DNA of 23,483 nucleotides from Deltaproteobacteria bacterium (GTDB lineage: Bacteria; Desulfobacterota; Desulfarculia; Adiutricales; Adiutricaceae). How positions within the stretch are numbered: position 1 is the first letter of the stretch; each line of letters begins with the position of its first letter. The notes beneath the pieces were generated by a model that worked only from the letters and a program-made list of their open reading frames with translations, was not told where the DNA came from and made no database searches. Made by a program: the position numbers and the translations under genes. The DNA lies in assembly GCA_031277995.1 (NCBI GenBank), contig JAITLH010000085.1, positions 1 to 23,483 of the forward strand. Direction: 5' to 3'. This document shows, one piece after another, positions 1-6,610 of the stretch.

Positions 1-31
1 GCCCGGCCCCTTAAGGCTGGCCAGAACTCTC

Positions 32-946
32 TTAACCCGCCGGCCCGGCCTGTTCGGGCCGATCGCCCAAGGGGGTGACCTTGGGCTCCGTATCCATGGC
101 CGGGAGCTCGGCTTCCAGGGTGTGGAGCATGTCTTTGATGTTGGTAAGTTTCATGTTTGGGCAAAAAATCTCCACCTCGCACTCGTGAAAACGGCTTTCT
201 GGGATTTTCGCCCGCAGGCATTCTACTAAGCCGCTCTCGCTTATGACCAACCAGTCGCCCCGGGGCGCGTTTAGGCAGCCCTCGAAGATGGTTTGGCTGT
301 CACCCACGAGATCGGCCATTTGGCGGACCTCCGGGCGGCATAGGGAGTTCGCGGCAACTTTGGCCCCCTTAAGCTTAGTGAGGGCCTTTTTAACGTCCGC
401 CGCGGTCACTTGGTAATGGACTTGGCAGCTGGCCCGCGGCCAATGGGAAACGGCCCGCGTTCCTGGATCCCCGGCCGACAGGGCCGGTAAGACCATGGCC
501 CCTTGGTGTCCAAGGTTAGTTGGAAACTCCCCCTCGGGCGAGATTTCCAAATCGCAAAGATCCCGAAGGGCCCCGGAGGCCTTGATGTCGGCCACCAAAA
601 GATGATTGGGGTGGGTTAACCTTATTTGGCTTACTTCCCTGGGCCCGACCGTTTGGCTAAAGGGGCAATCGGCGTCCGGGCGGGGTACCAAGATCTTTAG
701 ATCGGGCCTTAGGCGCTCGATGTTTTGGGCCAAAAAATCCACGCCGCAAACCATGATGGCCTTGGCCCGGCTATTTATGGCCGCCCGGTGGAGGCCCAAA
801 CTGCCCCCAACGAAATGGGCCAGGGCCTTTACCTCGGTCCTTTGGTAAAAGTGGGCCAGTATCTCCACTTCCTGGGACCGGGCCAGCTCCATAAGCCTCG
901 CGGCTTGGGCCATTCGCCGGGGCCCGAGTTTTAATTCAGATAACAT
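32..946 (-). CDS. NadA-like (quinolinate synthase family) protein, divergent active site
   Basis: Family: NadA condenses iminoaspartate and dihydroxyacetone phosphate to quinolinate in NAD synthesis, using a [4Fe-4S] cluster held by three Cys. Seen: 304 aa, a normal NadA length. AHFYQ (31-35) matches the AHYYQ motif, and the cluster Cys appear kept at C94 (DADCP), C174 (CQVH) and C262 (CPNMK). Several usually invariant positions differ: the His-Pro-Glu-Cys motif reads NSLC (200-203), the YVN motif reads VAD (118-120), and the Ser-Thr pair near 217 reads SQ. Family membership is therefore clear, but quinolinate synthase activity is doubtful; it could be a paralogue with another reaction. It is the last gene of a probable minus-strand operon behind the methyltransferase, with a 90-bp gap. 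The start ATG has only a weak GGGGAA ahead of it. Confidence 0.8.
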   Translation of the reverse strand: MLSELKLGPRRMAQAARLMELARSQEVEILAHFYQRTEVKALAHFVGGSLGLHRAAINSRAKAIMVCGVDFLAQNIERLRPDLKILVPRPDADCPFSQTVGPREVSQIRLTHPNHLLVADIKASGALRDLCDLEISPEGEFPTNLGHQGAMVLPALSAGDPGTRAVSHWPRASCQVHYQVTAADVKKALTKLKGAKVAANSLCRPEVRQMADLVGDSQTIFEGCLNAPRGDWLVISESGLVECLRAKIPESRFHECEVEIFCPNMKLTNIKDMLHTLEAELPAMDTEPKVTPLGDRPEQAGPAG

Positions 947-960
947 TTCCCCTATCCACC

Positions 961-976
961 AATCGCCTGGGCGATT
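961..976. other. Small inverted repeat in the leader of the nadA-like gene
   Basis: A perfect 7-bp inverted repeat (AATCGCC/GGCGATT, 2-nt centre) lies 15 bp upstream of the nadA-like start codon, between it and the methyltransferase stop. The adjoining 85-bp gap is a purine-rich GAAAACGG-type simple sequence on the minus strand. It could be a leader hairpin or an operator half-site pair; no T-run follows it, so it is not an obvious terminator. Confidence 0.3.
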
Positions 977-1036
977 GTTTGGCGCTCGCCGTTTTCGTTT
1001 TCGTCCTTGCCTTTTTCTCCCTTGCCGTTTTCGCCG

Positions 1037-1654
1037 TCACCAGCGGACGGCCACCACCATGGAGTAGGTTTGGCCCTGGGCGTCGGAGAAACGGCCGACG
1101 CTCTTAATCGCCAGGTAATTTGAGTAGCGATCCCGCAAAAGGGCCGGGTCGTCAAAATACCTAAGGGAACCTTCTTTGGGAAAACGGGGCATGGAAAAAA
1201 GTACCGGCTTTTCGCTGGGAACCGTGTCCAGAAAGGCCAGATCGTCATCCATGACGTCCATCATGTTCAAAAGCAGGTAAGCCTCGTAACGTTCGTATTG
1301 TTGCCTGACGGCGGGATCGTTAAAGTCGCCGTAAATAAAACTCCAACCGGGATAGGCGGCCTTGGCGACCTTGATGTTGTTGTGGCTAAGATCCACGCCC
1401 AGGTAGAGCTCGGGCTTTTGGCGGCGGCTGACCATGACCCCGGTGAAGTTGCCTACCCCGCAGCCCAGATCGACCACGTTGGCGATATGGAGTAAGCCCA
1501 AACGTCCGTAGGCGTTTTCGTACATGGCCCGATCATAGGGGGGCGGTGGCACGGGCTCGGCGCTTGGTTCTTCCATGGCCCTGGGGGCCAGCTGGCCCTT
1601 TAGGGACAAGAGGTTGGCCGGATTGTTTAATAGTTGGTTGGGATCGAAGGTCAT
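1037..1654 (-). CDS. Class I SAM-dependent methyltransferase
   Basis: A 205-aa soluble protein with the Rossmann SAM-binding motif I VVDLGCGVGNF (60-70), an acidic strand-2 end LGVDLS (85-90) and a motif-III-like GDF (109-111). A short Pro-rich segment (33-40) precedes the fold. The substrate cannot be read from the sequence. The ATG has a good Shine-Dalgarno (GGAG, 5-nt spacer). It lies 75 bp downstream of the TPR gene and 90 bp upstream of the nadA-like gene on the same strand, so co-transcription is likely. The overlapping frame at 952-1248 is a shadow. Confidence 0.8.
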   Translation of the reverse strand: MTFDPNQLLNNPANLLSLKGQLAPRAMEEPSAEPVPPPPYDRAMYENAYGRLGLLHIANVVDLGCGVGNFTGVMVSRRQKPELYLGVDLSHNNIKVAKAAYPGWSFIYGDFNDPAVRQQYERYEAYLLLNMMDVMDDDLAFLDTVPSEKPVLFSMPRFPKEGSLRYFDDPALLRDRYSNYLAIKSVGRFSDAQGQTYSMVVAVRW

Positions 1655-1729
1655 GGGGTCTCCAAACTATGTCGCTTCCCGCCTTTTTTGGATCCCCAAA
1701 GGGGCGGATCCGGTGGGGTTCCGTTTTTT

Positions 1730-2683
1730 TTAAACCAGCACGGCCCTAAGGACGTGGCAATCGCAGGGGCCGACGTTGGCCTGAAAGTATTTTAAGGTGG
1801 CCTCGAGGTCGTACTTGCCGAATCGAGAGTCGCGTTTAAGGATCTTTTTGGTTTGGGTGAAATCGCCCAAACAGCCGCCCTCGGCCCTCATCTCTTCCCT
1901 GAGGGTCTCCCTAAAGGCCTCCCAGTCATCGTTATTGCCGATGGTGAGAATTAGCTCGGGCTTAACGGCGTGGACCTCGTCGTTTAGCTCCTTGGCCTCC
2001 TGGTAGTAAAAATGCTCGGATAGGCCCTGCAAAACGACTTCCCGGCCGCTTTCGCTATCGGTCCCAACCAGCTTAAAGACCTGGCTGCGGCCGTCCTGGC
2101 CGTCAATGAGTTTTAGGACGGCCAACATGAGCTTTTCCAGCCGCTCCCGGGGCGTGAGGCCCTCGGCCATGGTAAAAAACTTTATGCCCAGCCACAACGA
2201 ATCGATGAAGGCCTTCATGGCCCCGACGTTGTCGGAGTTGTCCAGGAGTTTTTTGGCCTTGTCGTGTTCGCCCATGTTGACGTAGACGTGGGCCAGGCGC
2301 TTAAGGGTCGGCAGATCCTCGGGCCTAAAGGTCAAGATGGTCTGGAGTTCCTTGGCCGCCTGTGACCACTTGCCATCCAAGCAATGGATCTCGGCCATGT
2401 TAAAACGCGCCTCCAAAAAGTCCGGCTTAAGCTCGATGGCCTGCCTTAAAAACCTCTTGGCCTCGGCCGAGTCGCCTTGGGTGATGGCGGCCACGGCCAA
2501 ATTGTTCCAGGCCTGGACGTTACCGGGGCATAGCTCCACCGCGGCCTGAAATAGTTCCTTGGCCTCGTCGATTAAGCCCAGCCCAAAGAGTTTTTCGCCC
2601 TCCAGCACGTGGTTTAGTTCCTCGGTCATTTCGACCGGGGGGCCCTTGTCCGTTTCCGTATTTATCTGGGTCCTCTCTATCAT
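1730..2683 (-). CDS. TPR-repeat protein with unassigned C-terminal region
   Basis: A 317-aa cytoplasmic protein without signal peptide or membrane segment. About four tetratricopeptide repeats cover residues 23-150, with the usual spacing (for example AWNNLAVAAITQGD at 58-71 and ARFNMAEIHCLDG at 92-104). TPRs are protein-protein interaction scaffolds. Residues 151-317 match nothing I recognise; they are rich in Glu/Lys and end in a Cys-Asp-Cys-His cluster (307-310) near the C-terminus that could bind metal. The start ATG has AGGAG with a 7-nt spacer. It is the first gene of the probable operon with the methyltransferase and nadA-like gene; the partner is unknown. Confidence 0.75.
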   Translation of the reverse strand: MIERTQINTETDKGPPVEMTEELNHVLEGEKLFGLGLIDEAKELFQAAVELCPGNVQAWNNLAVAAITQGDSAEAKRFLRQAIELKPDFLEARFNMAEIHCLDGKWSQAAKELQTILTFRPEDLPTLKRLAHVYVNMGEHDKAKKLLDNSDNVGAMKAFIDSLWLGIKFFTMAEGLTPRERLEKLMLAVLKLIDGQDGRSQVFKLVGTDSESGREVVLQGLSEHFYYQEAKELNDEVHAVKPELILTIGNNDDWEAFRETLREEMRAEGGCLGDFTQTKKILKRDSRFGKYDLEATLKYFQANVGPCDCHVLRAVLV

Positions 2684-3266
2684 TGGTCCACTCCTAGTTG
2701 AACTATGGGTCGCCGCCCCTTGGCGGTCCTGGCCGCGAGCTTAAAATTGCAATTTCGGTGCCAAAGAGTTCAAGGGCCCCTTGAGATTTGGCCAAAGAAC
2801 TTTGGGCGCTTTAAAACCCGGCCCATCGCGCCCCCCGCCCCAGGCCCCCCCCAGGGGGCCGGGCCCGGAAAAATTCTCCCCCCGCCCCCATGGGCTAAGC
2901 AATACCCCGGCCAGCCCAGCGGCTAGGCCCCCTTTGGCCGCCCGGCAAAATCGTCCCAGCCCAAACCCGATTCCTTTCTTAAACCTAATCCCGATTGGTT
3001 CTTAACTTGACAAAAGGATAGAAATGTATAAAACTAAATCGACTCAATCAAGAAGTCAAAATCGCCCAAAGTCAGGGTAAGCCCTATTTTTTCCCCTTAT
3101 GTCCTGGCCTGGCCTGGCCGGGCCCCGGGCCTGGACCCCTGGGAAGAAAGGGCCAAAGCCCGTAAGGCCATTTGGCTGGCCGCCCCTGGGCCAAGGTACC
3201 AGACCAAGGTACCAGACTTAGTGGCCTTGGGCCAAGGGAGCCCAAAATCCTGGACCTTAACCGGGA

Positions 3267-3319
3267 TTGTATACAAGGCTCGTATGATTTCTGTTAAATA
3301 TTCGAAAAACTGATATAAT
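3267..3319 (+). promoter_or_regulatory. Candidate promoter with upstream GntR-type palindrome
   Basis: A perfect 10-bp palindrome TTGTATACAA (3267-3276) fits the TNGT-N2-ACNA pattern known for FadR/GntR-subfamily operators. It sits 37 bp upstream of a consensus TATAAT (3314-3319), which has a weak -35 candidate (CTGTTA, 3291-3296, 17-bp spacer). This local AT-rich island lies in GC-rich DNA. No gene begins close downstream on the plus strand, so the transcript, if any, is a long leader or an RNA. Confidence 0.35.
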
Positions 3320-3383
3320 TAATACTTGGTGGGATGGTCGCGACTTAAGCGATCGCCTTTGGTTCCTGGCTTAAAAAAATCCT

Positions 3384-3412
3384 TTGACATCCTGCCACGA
3401 TAAATGATAAAA
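3384..3412 (+). promoter_or_regulatory. Candidate sigma-70 promoter
   Basis: Consensus TTGACA (3384-3389), a 17-bp spacer, then ATAAAA (3407-3412); an 18-bp spacer would give TAAAAA. It points toward the lipoprotein gene about 490 bp away, with no closer recognised gene. Confidence 0.35.
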
Positions 3413-3899
3413 AGTTGAGTTTCCTGGGGCCGCGCGCCCAACCTTGCGCCCCATAAGCTTGGCGGGAAGGTAAAAACGTTTTTTGCCGTTTAATGTCGCC
3501 TACTTACTAACCAATGGGGTAACCCCGGGGGGCCATAAAACGTAAAAATCCCAAATCGCCCGCCCTTCGGCCGGGCCATATAGAGTTAAGCCAACCGGCG
3601 TTTTTTTCCCGTTTGGCGACGTTGTCGCGACGTACTTCGCGGTTCTTTTTTTTTCTTTGTTTGGTGTTTCGGTTTACGCCCTTAACCAAAGGGTCTTAAA
3701 ATCGATGGGGACGGATGGCTAATGTCCACCGCGGTCGCCGCGAAGGTCGCGACGCTCCCCGAGAGGAAATTTAATCGGTCCTTAGGGGCCGCTTTTTTGG
3801 TTTAAGATTAATCGGGGGTCCGGGGTCAAGCGGATAAGCGACTCGGACCCAATTTATCCCCGACCCACGCGCGTCGGAGGTTTCATTGGGTGAATTGTT

Positions 3900-4271
3900 A
3901 TGAAAAACACTTTTAAGCTTTTTTTGCTTTTGGCCGCCAGCATGATGGCCCTTTTCGTCTTTGCCGCCTGTGGCGGCGATGAGGCCCCGGCCCCGGCCGC
4001 CCCGGCGCCCGCGGCCGACACGCCTGCCCCGGCCGACACTCCCGCCCCGGCCGAAGAAGCCCCGGCCGAAGAGCCCCCCGCTTCCGGAGACGCCGCTCCC
4101 GCCGATACCCCGGCTGAAGAACCCGCCGCCGACGCCCCGGCTGAGACCCCGGCCGAAGCTCCCGCCGACGCCCCGGCCGAAGAGCCCGCCCCCGCCGCTG
4201 ACGCCCCGGCCGACGAAAGCGCCGCCGACGCCCCGGCCGAAGAGCCCGCCGCCGACGCCCCGGCCGAGTAA
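3900..4271 (+). CDS. Ala/Pro/Glu-rich low-complexity lipoprotein
   Basis: A 123-aa predicted lipoprotein: positive N-terminus, hydrophobic core (7-21) and lipobox ending FAAC with the lipidated Cys at 24, followed by GGDE. The rest is a degenerate repeat of Ala, Pro, Glu and Asp (DAPAEEPA-like units), with no aromatic residue beyond the signal and a strong negative charge. Such tails are expected to be extended and to span periplasm or cell wall; no enzymatic domain is visible. The ATG is preceded by GGGTGA; a better GGAGG (3876-3880) is too far away at 19 nt. A strong terminator follows, so it is monocistronic. The long frame on the opposite strand (3854-4417) is an artefact of the GCC-rich repeat. 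Confidence 0.75.
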   Translation: MKNTFKLFLLLAASMMALFVFAACGGDEAPAPAAPAPAADTPAPADTPAPAEEAPAEEPPASGDAAPADTPAEEPAADAPAETPAEAPADAPAEEPAPAADAPADESAADAPAEEPAADAPAE

Positions 4272-4350
4272 TTCTCCCCAGGGTTGGACTCCCCTAGGGG
4301 CCTTGGATTAACCCCCAAGCCCCGGCCAAGGAGTCGATGGATTGACGCTA

Positions 4351-4399
4351 GGGCCCCTGGGACCTCCCGGCTTGGGAGAGTTTCCCAGGGGTCCTTTTT
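4351..4399 (+). terminator. Intrinsic terminator after the lipoprotein gene
   Basis: GGGCCCCTGGGA (4351-4362) pairs over 12 bp, with one G-T wobble, with TCCCAGGGGTCC (4383-4394). An inner CTCCC/GGGAG stem lies in the loop, and TTTTT follows at 4395-4399. This is a textbook rho-independent structure 80 bp past the lipoprotein stop. Confidence 0.8.
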
Positions 4400-4434
4400 A
4401 TTGGGCCGCTTGGCCAAAAAAAAGGACCCCTGGG
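4384..4434. repeat. 16-bp perfect inverted repeat overlapping the terminator
   Basis: CCCAGGGGTCCTTTTT (4384-4399) and its exact reverse complement (4419-4434) flank a 19-nt loop that itself contains TTGG/CCAA pairing. The left arm is also the right arm of the terminator, so three copies of the stem sequence exist and two alternative hairpins compete. The rest of 4272-4608 holds nothing else recognisable apart from a small CCGTTTGGAA direct repeat near 4502-4521. Confidence 0.6.
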
Positions 4435-4608
4435 TCTTAATCGGAAAAACGGGTCGAATTTTTGCCCAACCGGGATTTATTGGCTTTGGGCGGTTAAATT
4501 CACCGTTTGGAACCGTTTGGAATTTTTGCCTAAAACATAACCATACACTTGACCAGGATTTATTGGCCTTGGTTACGCCGTTTGAAAAAGGCCCGGTGGG
4601 AGGGTTTC

Positions 4609-5277
4609 ATGACCGTAAAGGCGGCCATATTTGATTTGGACGGAACGCTTTTGAATACCTTGGGCGATTTGCGGGCCTCCTTGGAAGCGGCCTTACTGGA
4701 AAACGGCCAGGGGCGCTCCTTTACCGACGAAGAATTTAAGTTCATGGTCGGAAACGGCCTAACCAAGTTAATAGAAAGGGCCATGGGACCGGGGGTTTTG
4801 GAAGAAGGGGAGTTTTTGGAAAAAGTTCGCCGGTCTTTTAAAAAATTTTACGCCAAAAATTTAAAAAACCAGACCGCTCCTTACCCTGGGATACCGGAAC
4901 TGGTTACCAAACTTAAGGCCGACGGCTTTCGTTTGGGCGTTTGGACCAACAAAGACGAGGATCACGCCAAGGACTTAATCGAGGCCTTTTTTCCTGGCCT
5001 TTTTATAAAAGTCGTGGGAGCGGCCCCGCCAAGACCCCTTAAGCCCTCGCCCCAGGCCGGTTTGGAGTTGGCCGAGGTTTTGGGGGCCTGGCCAAAAAAC
5101 TTATGGTATTTGGGTGACAGCGAAACCGACGCCCAATCGGCCCAGGCCTGCGGTTTTATCGCCGTGGGCGTGGCCTGGGGCTTTAGGTCAATAAAGGAGC
5201 TTAGGGCGGCCGGGGTCAAGGTTATTTTGGAAAAGCCCGAGGACTTTTACCCGGTTTTGGAGGGCTTTCATGGCTGA
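4609..5277 (+). CDS. gph: HAD-family phosphatase, phosphoglycolate phosphatase-like
   Basis: A 222-aa cytosolic HAD hydrolase; phosphoglycolate phosphatase clears 2-phosphoglycolate, but related HADs share the fold. All four motifs are visible: FDLDGT (8-13, nucleophile D9 and acid D11), VWTNK (111-115), K145 in RPLKPSP, and YLGDSETD (167-174, Mg-binding D170/D174). The helical cap follows motif I. The start at 4609 was chosen because GGGAGGG lies 4 nt upstream and the protein then begins directly at the catalytic strand; a start at 4549 adds 20 residues unlike the family. The stop overlaps an ATG (ATGGCTGA), and the 3' end is duplicated in the coaE leader. It begins a probable operon with coaE, the ASCH gene and perhaps rarA. 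Confidence 0.82.
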   Translation: MTVKAAIFDLDGTLLNTLGDLRASLEAALLENGQGRSFTDEEFKFMVGNGLTKLIERAMGPGVLEEGEFLEKVRRSFKKFYAKNLKNQTAPYPGIPELVTKLKADGFRLGVWTNKDEDHAKDLIEAFFPGLFIKVVGAAPPRPLKPSPQAGLELAEVLGAWPKNLWYLGDSETDAQSAQACGFIAVGVAWGFRSIKELRAAGVKVILEKPEDFYPVLEGFHG

Positions 5278-5351
5278 GACCCCCAAGATTTCCAAAAGGT
5301 CCGAGGACTTTTACCCGGTTTTGGAGGGCTTTCATGGCTGAGACCCCCAAG
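5237..5351 (+). repeat. Tandem duplication (64-bp period) across the gph/coaE junction
   Basis: A 51-bp block occurs perfectly twice, at 5237-5287 and 5301-5351, 64 bp apart. It contains the last 12 codons of gph, the GGAGGG ribosome binding site, and the overlapping ATGGCTGA stop/start. The filler (5288-5300) matches the early coaE sequence just after the second copy, minus 9 bp, so the repeat arose by duplicating the gene boundary itself. Similar short words in the gph tail (aaaagcccgaggac) and coaE start (aaaaggcccgaagac) could have been the recombination points. Confidence 0.9.
5270..5341 (+). CDS. 23-codon hybrid mini-ORF bridging gph and coaE
   Basis: It opens at the first ATGGCTGA, which overlaps the gph stop, using the first GGAGGG site. 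It reads MAETPK (the CoaE N-terminus), continues into the duplicated gph tail (EDFYPVLEGF) and stops at the second ATGGCTGA, which is the coaE start. It therefore has a full ribosome binding site and overlaps both neighbours. It probably serves only as a coupling relay; whether it is translated is unknown. Confidence 0.35.
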   Translation: MAETPKISKRSEDFYPVLEGFHG

Positions 5352-6104
5352 CGCCCCAAGATTTCCAAAAGGCCCGAAGACCCCAAAGTCCCGCCGTGGG
5401 CCTCCGACCCGGAGGGGCTTTTAAAATCCCGGCCCGGCTCCATAAAAATTGCCTTGACCGGGGGCCTGGCTACCGGAAAATCCACCGTGGCCGCCCTGTT
5501 TGAAGTTTTTGGCGCGAGCCGTCTTGATTTTGACCGCTACGCCCGCCAGGCCGTCGCCCCCGATAGCCCGGGACTTAGCGAGGTGGTCAAACTTTTTGGG
5601 CCCGGTTGCCTTTTGCCCGGCGGGGAAATGAACCGAACTTTCGTTGGCAAAAAGGTTTTCAAGGACCCGGTTCTAAGAAAAGGCTTGGAAGACATCATCC
5701 ACCCCGAAACTTGGAAACTGATGCTTCAAAACCTCAAGTCGCCAAACCTTAAGCCGGTCACGGTCATCGAGATCCCCCTCCTATTTGAGGCGGGCCTGGA
5801 AACCCTATTCGATCACGTTTTATTGTCCTTCGCCGCGCCCGAAACCCAGCTCCGGCGCCTATTGTTTCGGGACCCAAAACTGGGTAAGTCCCTGGCCAAG
5901 AAAATGATCGCCGCCCAGACGCCCATCTTGGAAAAACTCCGCCGGGCCAAATCGGTCGTGAATAACGACGGCCCCCTGGCCCGAACCATCTACCAAACCA
6001 AAGATCTTTGGGACGCTTTAATCAAAAACCTCGACCCTCCCGCCCAAACCTCCGGTTTGGCCCCGGACCCAATGCGCCCGAACCATAAAAATGGCCGGGA
6101 TTAA
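5334..6104 (+). CDS. coaE: Dephospho-CoA kinase
   Basis: CoaE phosphorylates the 3'-OH of dephospho-CoA with ATP, the last step of CoA synthesis. Seen: P-loop TGGLATGKST (42-51) preceded by a hydrophobic strand, the DFDRYARQ helix (65-72) matching the acidic CoA-binding segment, an IHP motif (near 122-124), EIPLLFE in the lid-side region, and a late NN motif in SVVNNDGP. At 256 aa it is longer than the usual ~200: about 36 extra Lys/Pro-rich N-terminal residues and a Pro-rich C-terminal tail. The ATG at 5334 has GGAGGG with a 5-nt spacer. The P-loop and surrounding core are intact, so it should be active; the N-terminal tail may have been shaped by the neighbouring duplication. Confidence 0.9.
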   Translation: MAETPKRPKISKRPEDPKVPPWASDPEGLLKSRPGSIKIALTGGLATGKSTVAALFEVFGASRLDFDRYARQAVAPDSPGLSEVVKLFGPGCLLPGGEMNRTFVGKKVFKDPVLRKGLEDIIHPETWKLMLQNLKSPNLKPVTVIEIPLLFEAGLETLFDHVLLSFAAPETQLRRLLFRDPKLGKSLAKKMIAAQTPILEKLRRAKSVVNNDGPLARTIYQTKDLWDALIKNLDPPAQTSGLAPDPMRPNHKNGRD

Positions 6105-6115
6105 AGGCGCCAACG

Positions 6116-6511
6116 GTGACGCGTAAGCTATTACTTTCGATAAACCCCCGGCACGCCGCAAAAATCCTCAAGGGCCAAAAGTCCTTTGAGTTTAGAAAGA
6201 AGCGCTGCCGGGAAAAAGTGGACTCGATAATCATTTACTCGACGGCGCCGGAAAAACGCGTCGTGGGGGAAGTTACTATCGAGGATATCATCGTAGGGGA
6301 CATCCATGAGGTTTGGCGCCTAGCCAGGCGCGGCGCTGGCATATCCCACCGTTTTTATCTTGATTATTACCAGGGCTCCAAGGTGGCCGTGGCCTATAAA
6401 CTCGGGGCAATCAAGGCGTACGCTAAACCCAGGCCCCTATCGGCTTTCGGTATTTCCCGCCCGCCCCGATCCTTCGTTTATTGGCCCCAAGCGATCGCTC
6501 CAAACGGCTAA
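6116..6511 (+). CDS. ASCH/PUA-like domain protein
   Basis: A 131-aa protein opening with LLLSINPRHAAKILKGQK (5-22), then FEFRK, a strand IIIYSTAPEKRVVGEV and a C-terminal PPRSFVYW. This order (hydrophobic strand, IL-x-G-x-K, E-x-RK, Y-S-T-x-P) is typical of the ASCH domain, a PUA-related beta-barrel thought to bind RNA or nucleotides; several members act on modified bases. The function here cannot be narrowed. It begins with GTG 11 bp after the coaE stop, so it is likely co-transcribed. A 99-bp gap separates it from rarA. Confidence 0.72.
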   Translation: MTRKLLLSINPRHAAKILKGQKSFEFRKKRCREKVDSIIIYSTAPEKRVVGEVTIEDIIVGDIHEVWRLARRGAGISHRFYLDYYQGSKVAVAYKLGAIKAYAKPRPLSAFGISRPPRSFVYWPQAIAPNG

Positions 6512-6610
6512 AGGCCCATTTCCCTTGGCCAACTGATCCCAACCATCAAAACCTTAGCCCTAGGCCCCCCGGGGCCAAACGCGAAACCGTTTTTTTTAGG
6601 CGAAATCACC

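Larger units (their letters stand above)
2684..3899. other. 1.2-kb gene-free region
   Basis: No convincing gene here: open frames are short, lack Shine-Dalgarno sequences or are compositional. Contents seen: a GC hairpin at 2843-2860 (7-bp arms GGCCCCC/GGGGGCC); CCTGG-type repeats around 3101-3125; a perfect 13-bp tandem duplication CCAAGGTACCAGA at 3191-3216; promoter-like signals at 3267-3319 and 3384-3412; and a leader inverted repeat GGGTCCG/CGGACCC at 3816-3850 ahead of the lipoprotein gene. A small RNA transcribed from the promoter-like sites is possible. I find no tRNA, SRP RNA, tmRNA or RNase P RNA signature. Confidence 0.6.

Noticed and set aside
3507..3689. 60-aa basic minus-strand open frame
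   Set aside because: TTG start without Shine-Dalgarno sequence, unusual composition and no family resemblance.
3854..4417. 187-aa open frame antisense to the lipoprotein, Ala/Ser/Gly-rich
   Set aside because: It mirrors the GCC-rich repeat of the lipoprotein gene, has no ribosome binding site, and overlaps the terminator; the plus-strand frame has a lipoprotein signal.
4549..4608. Upstream 20-residue extension of the HAD phosphatase
   Set aside because: No ribosome binding site there, whereas GGGAGGG lies directly before the ATG at 4609, which begins at the catalytic strand.
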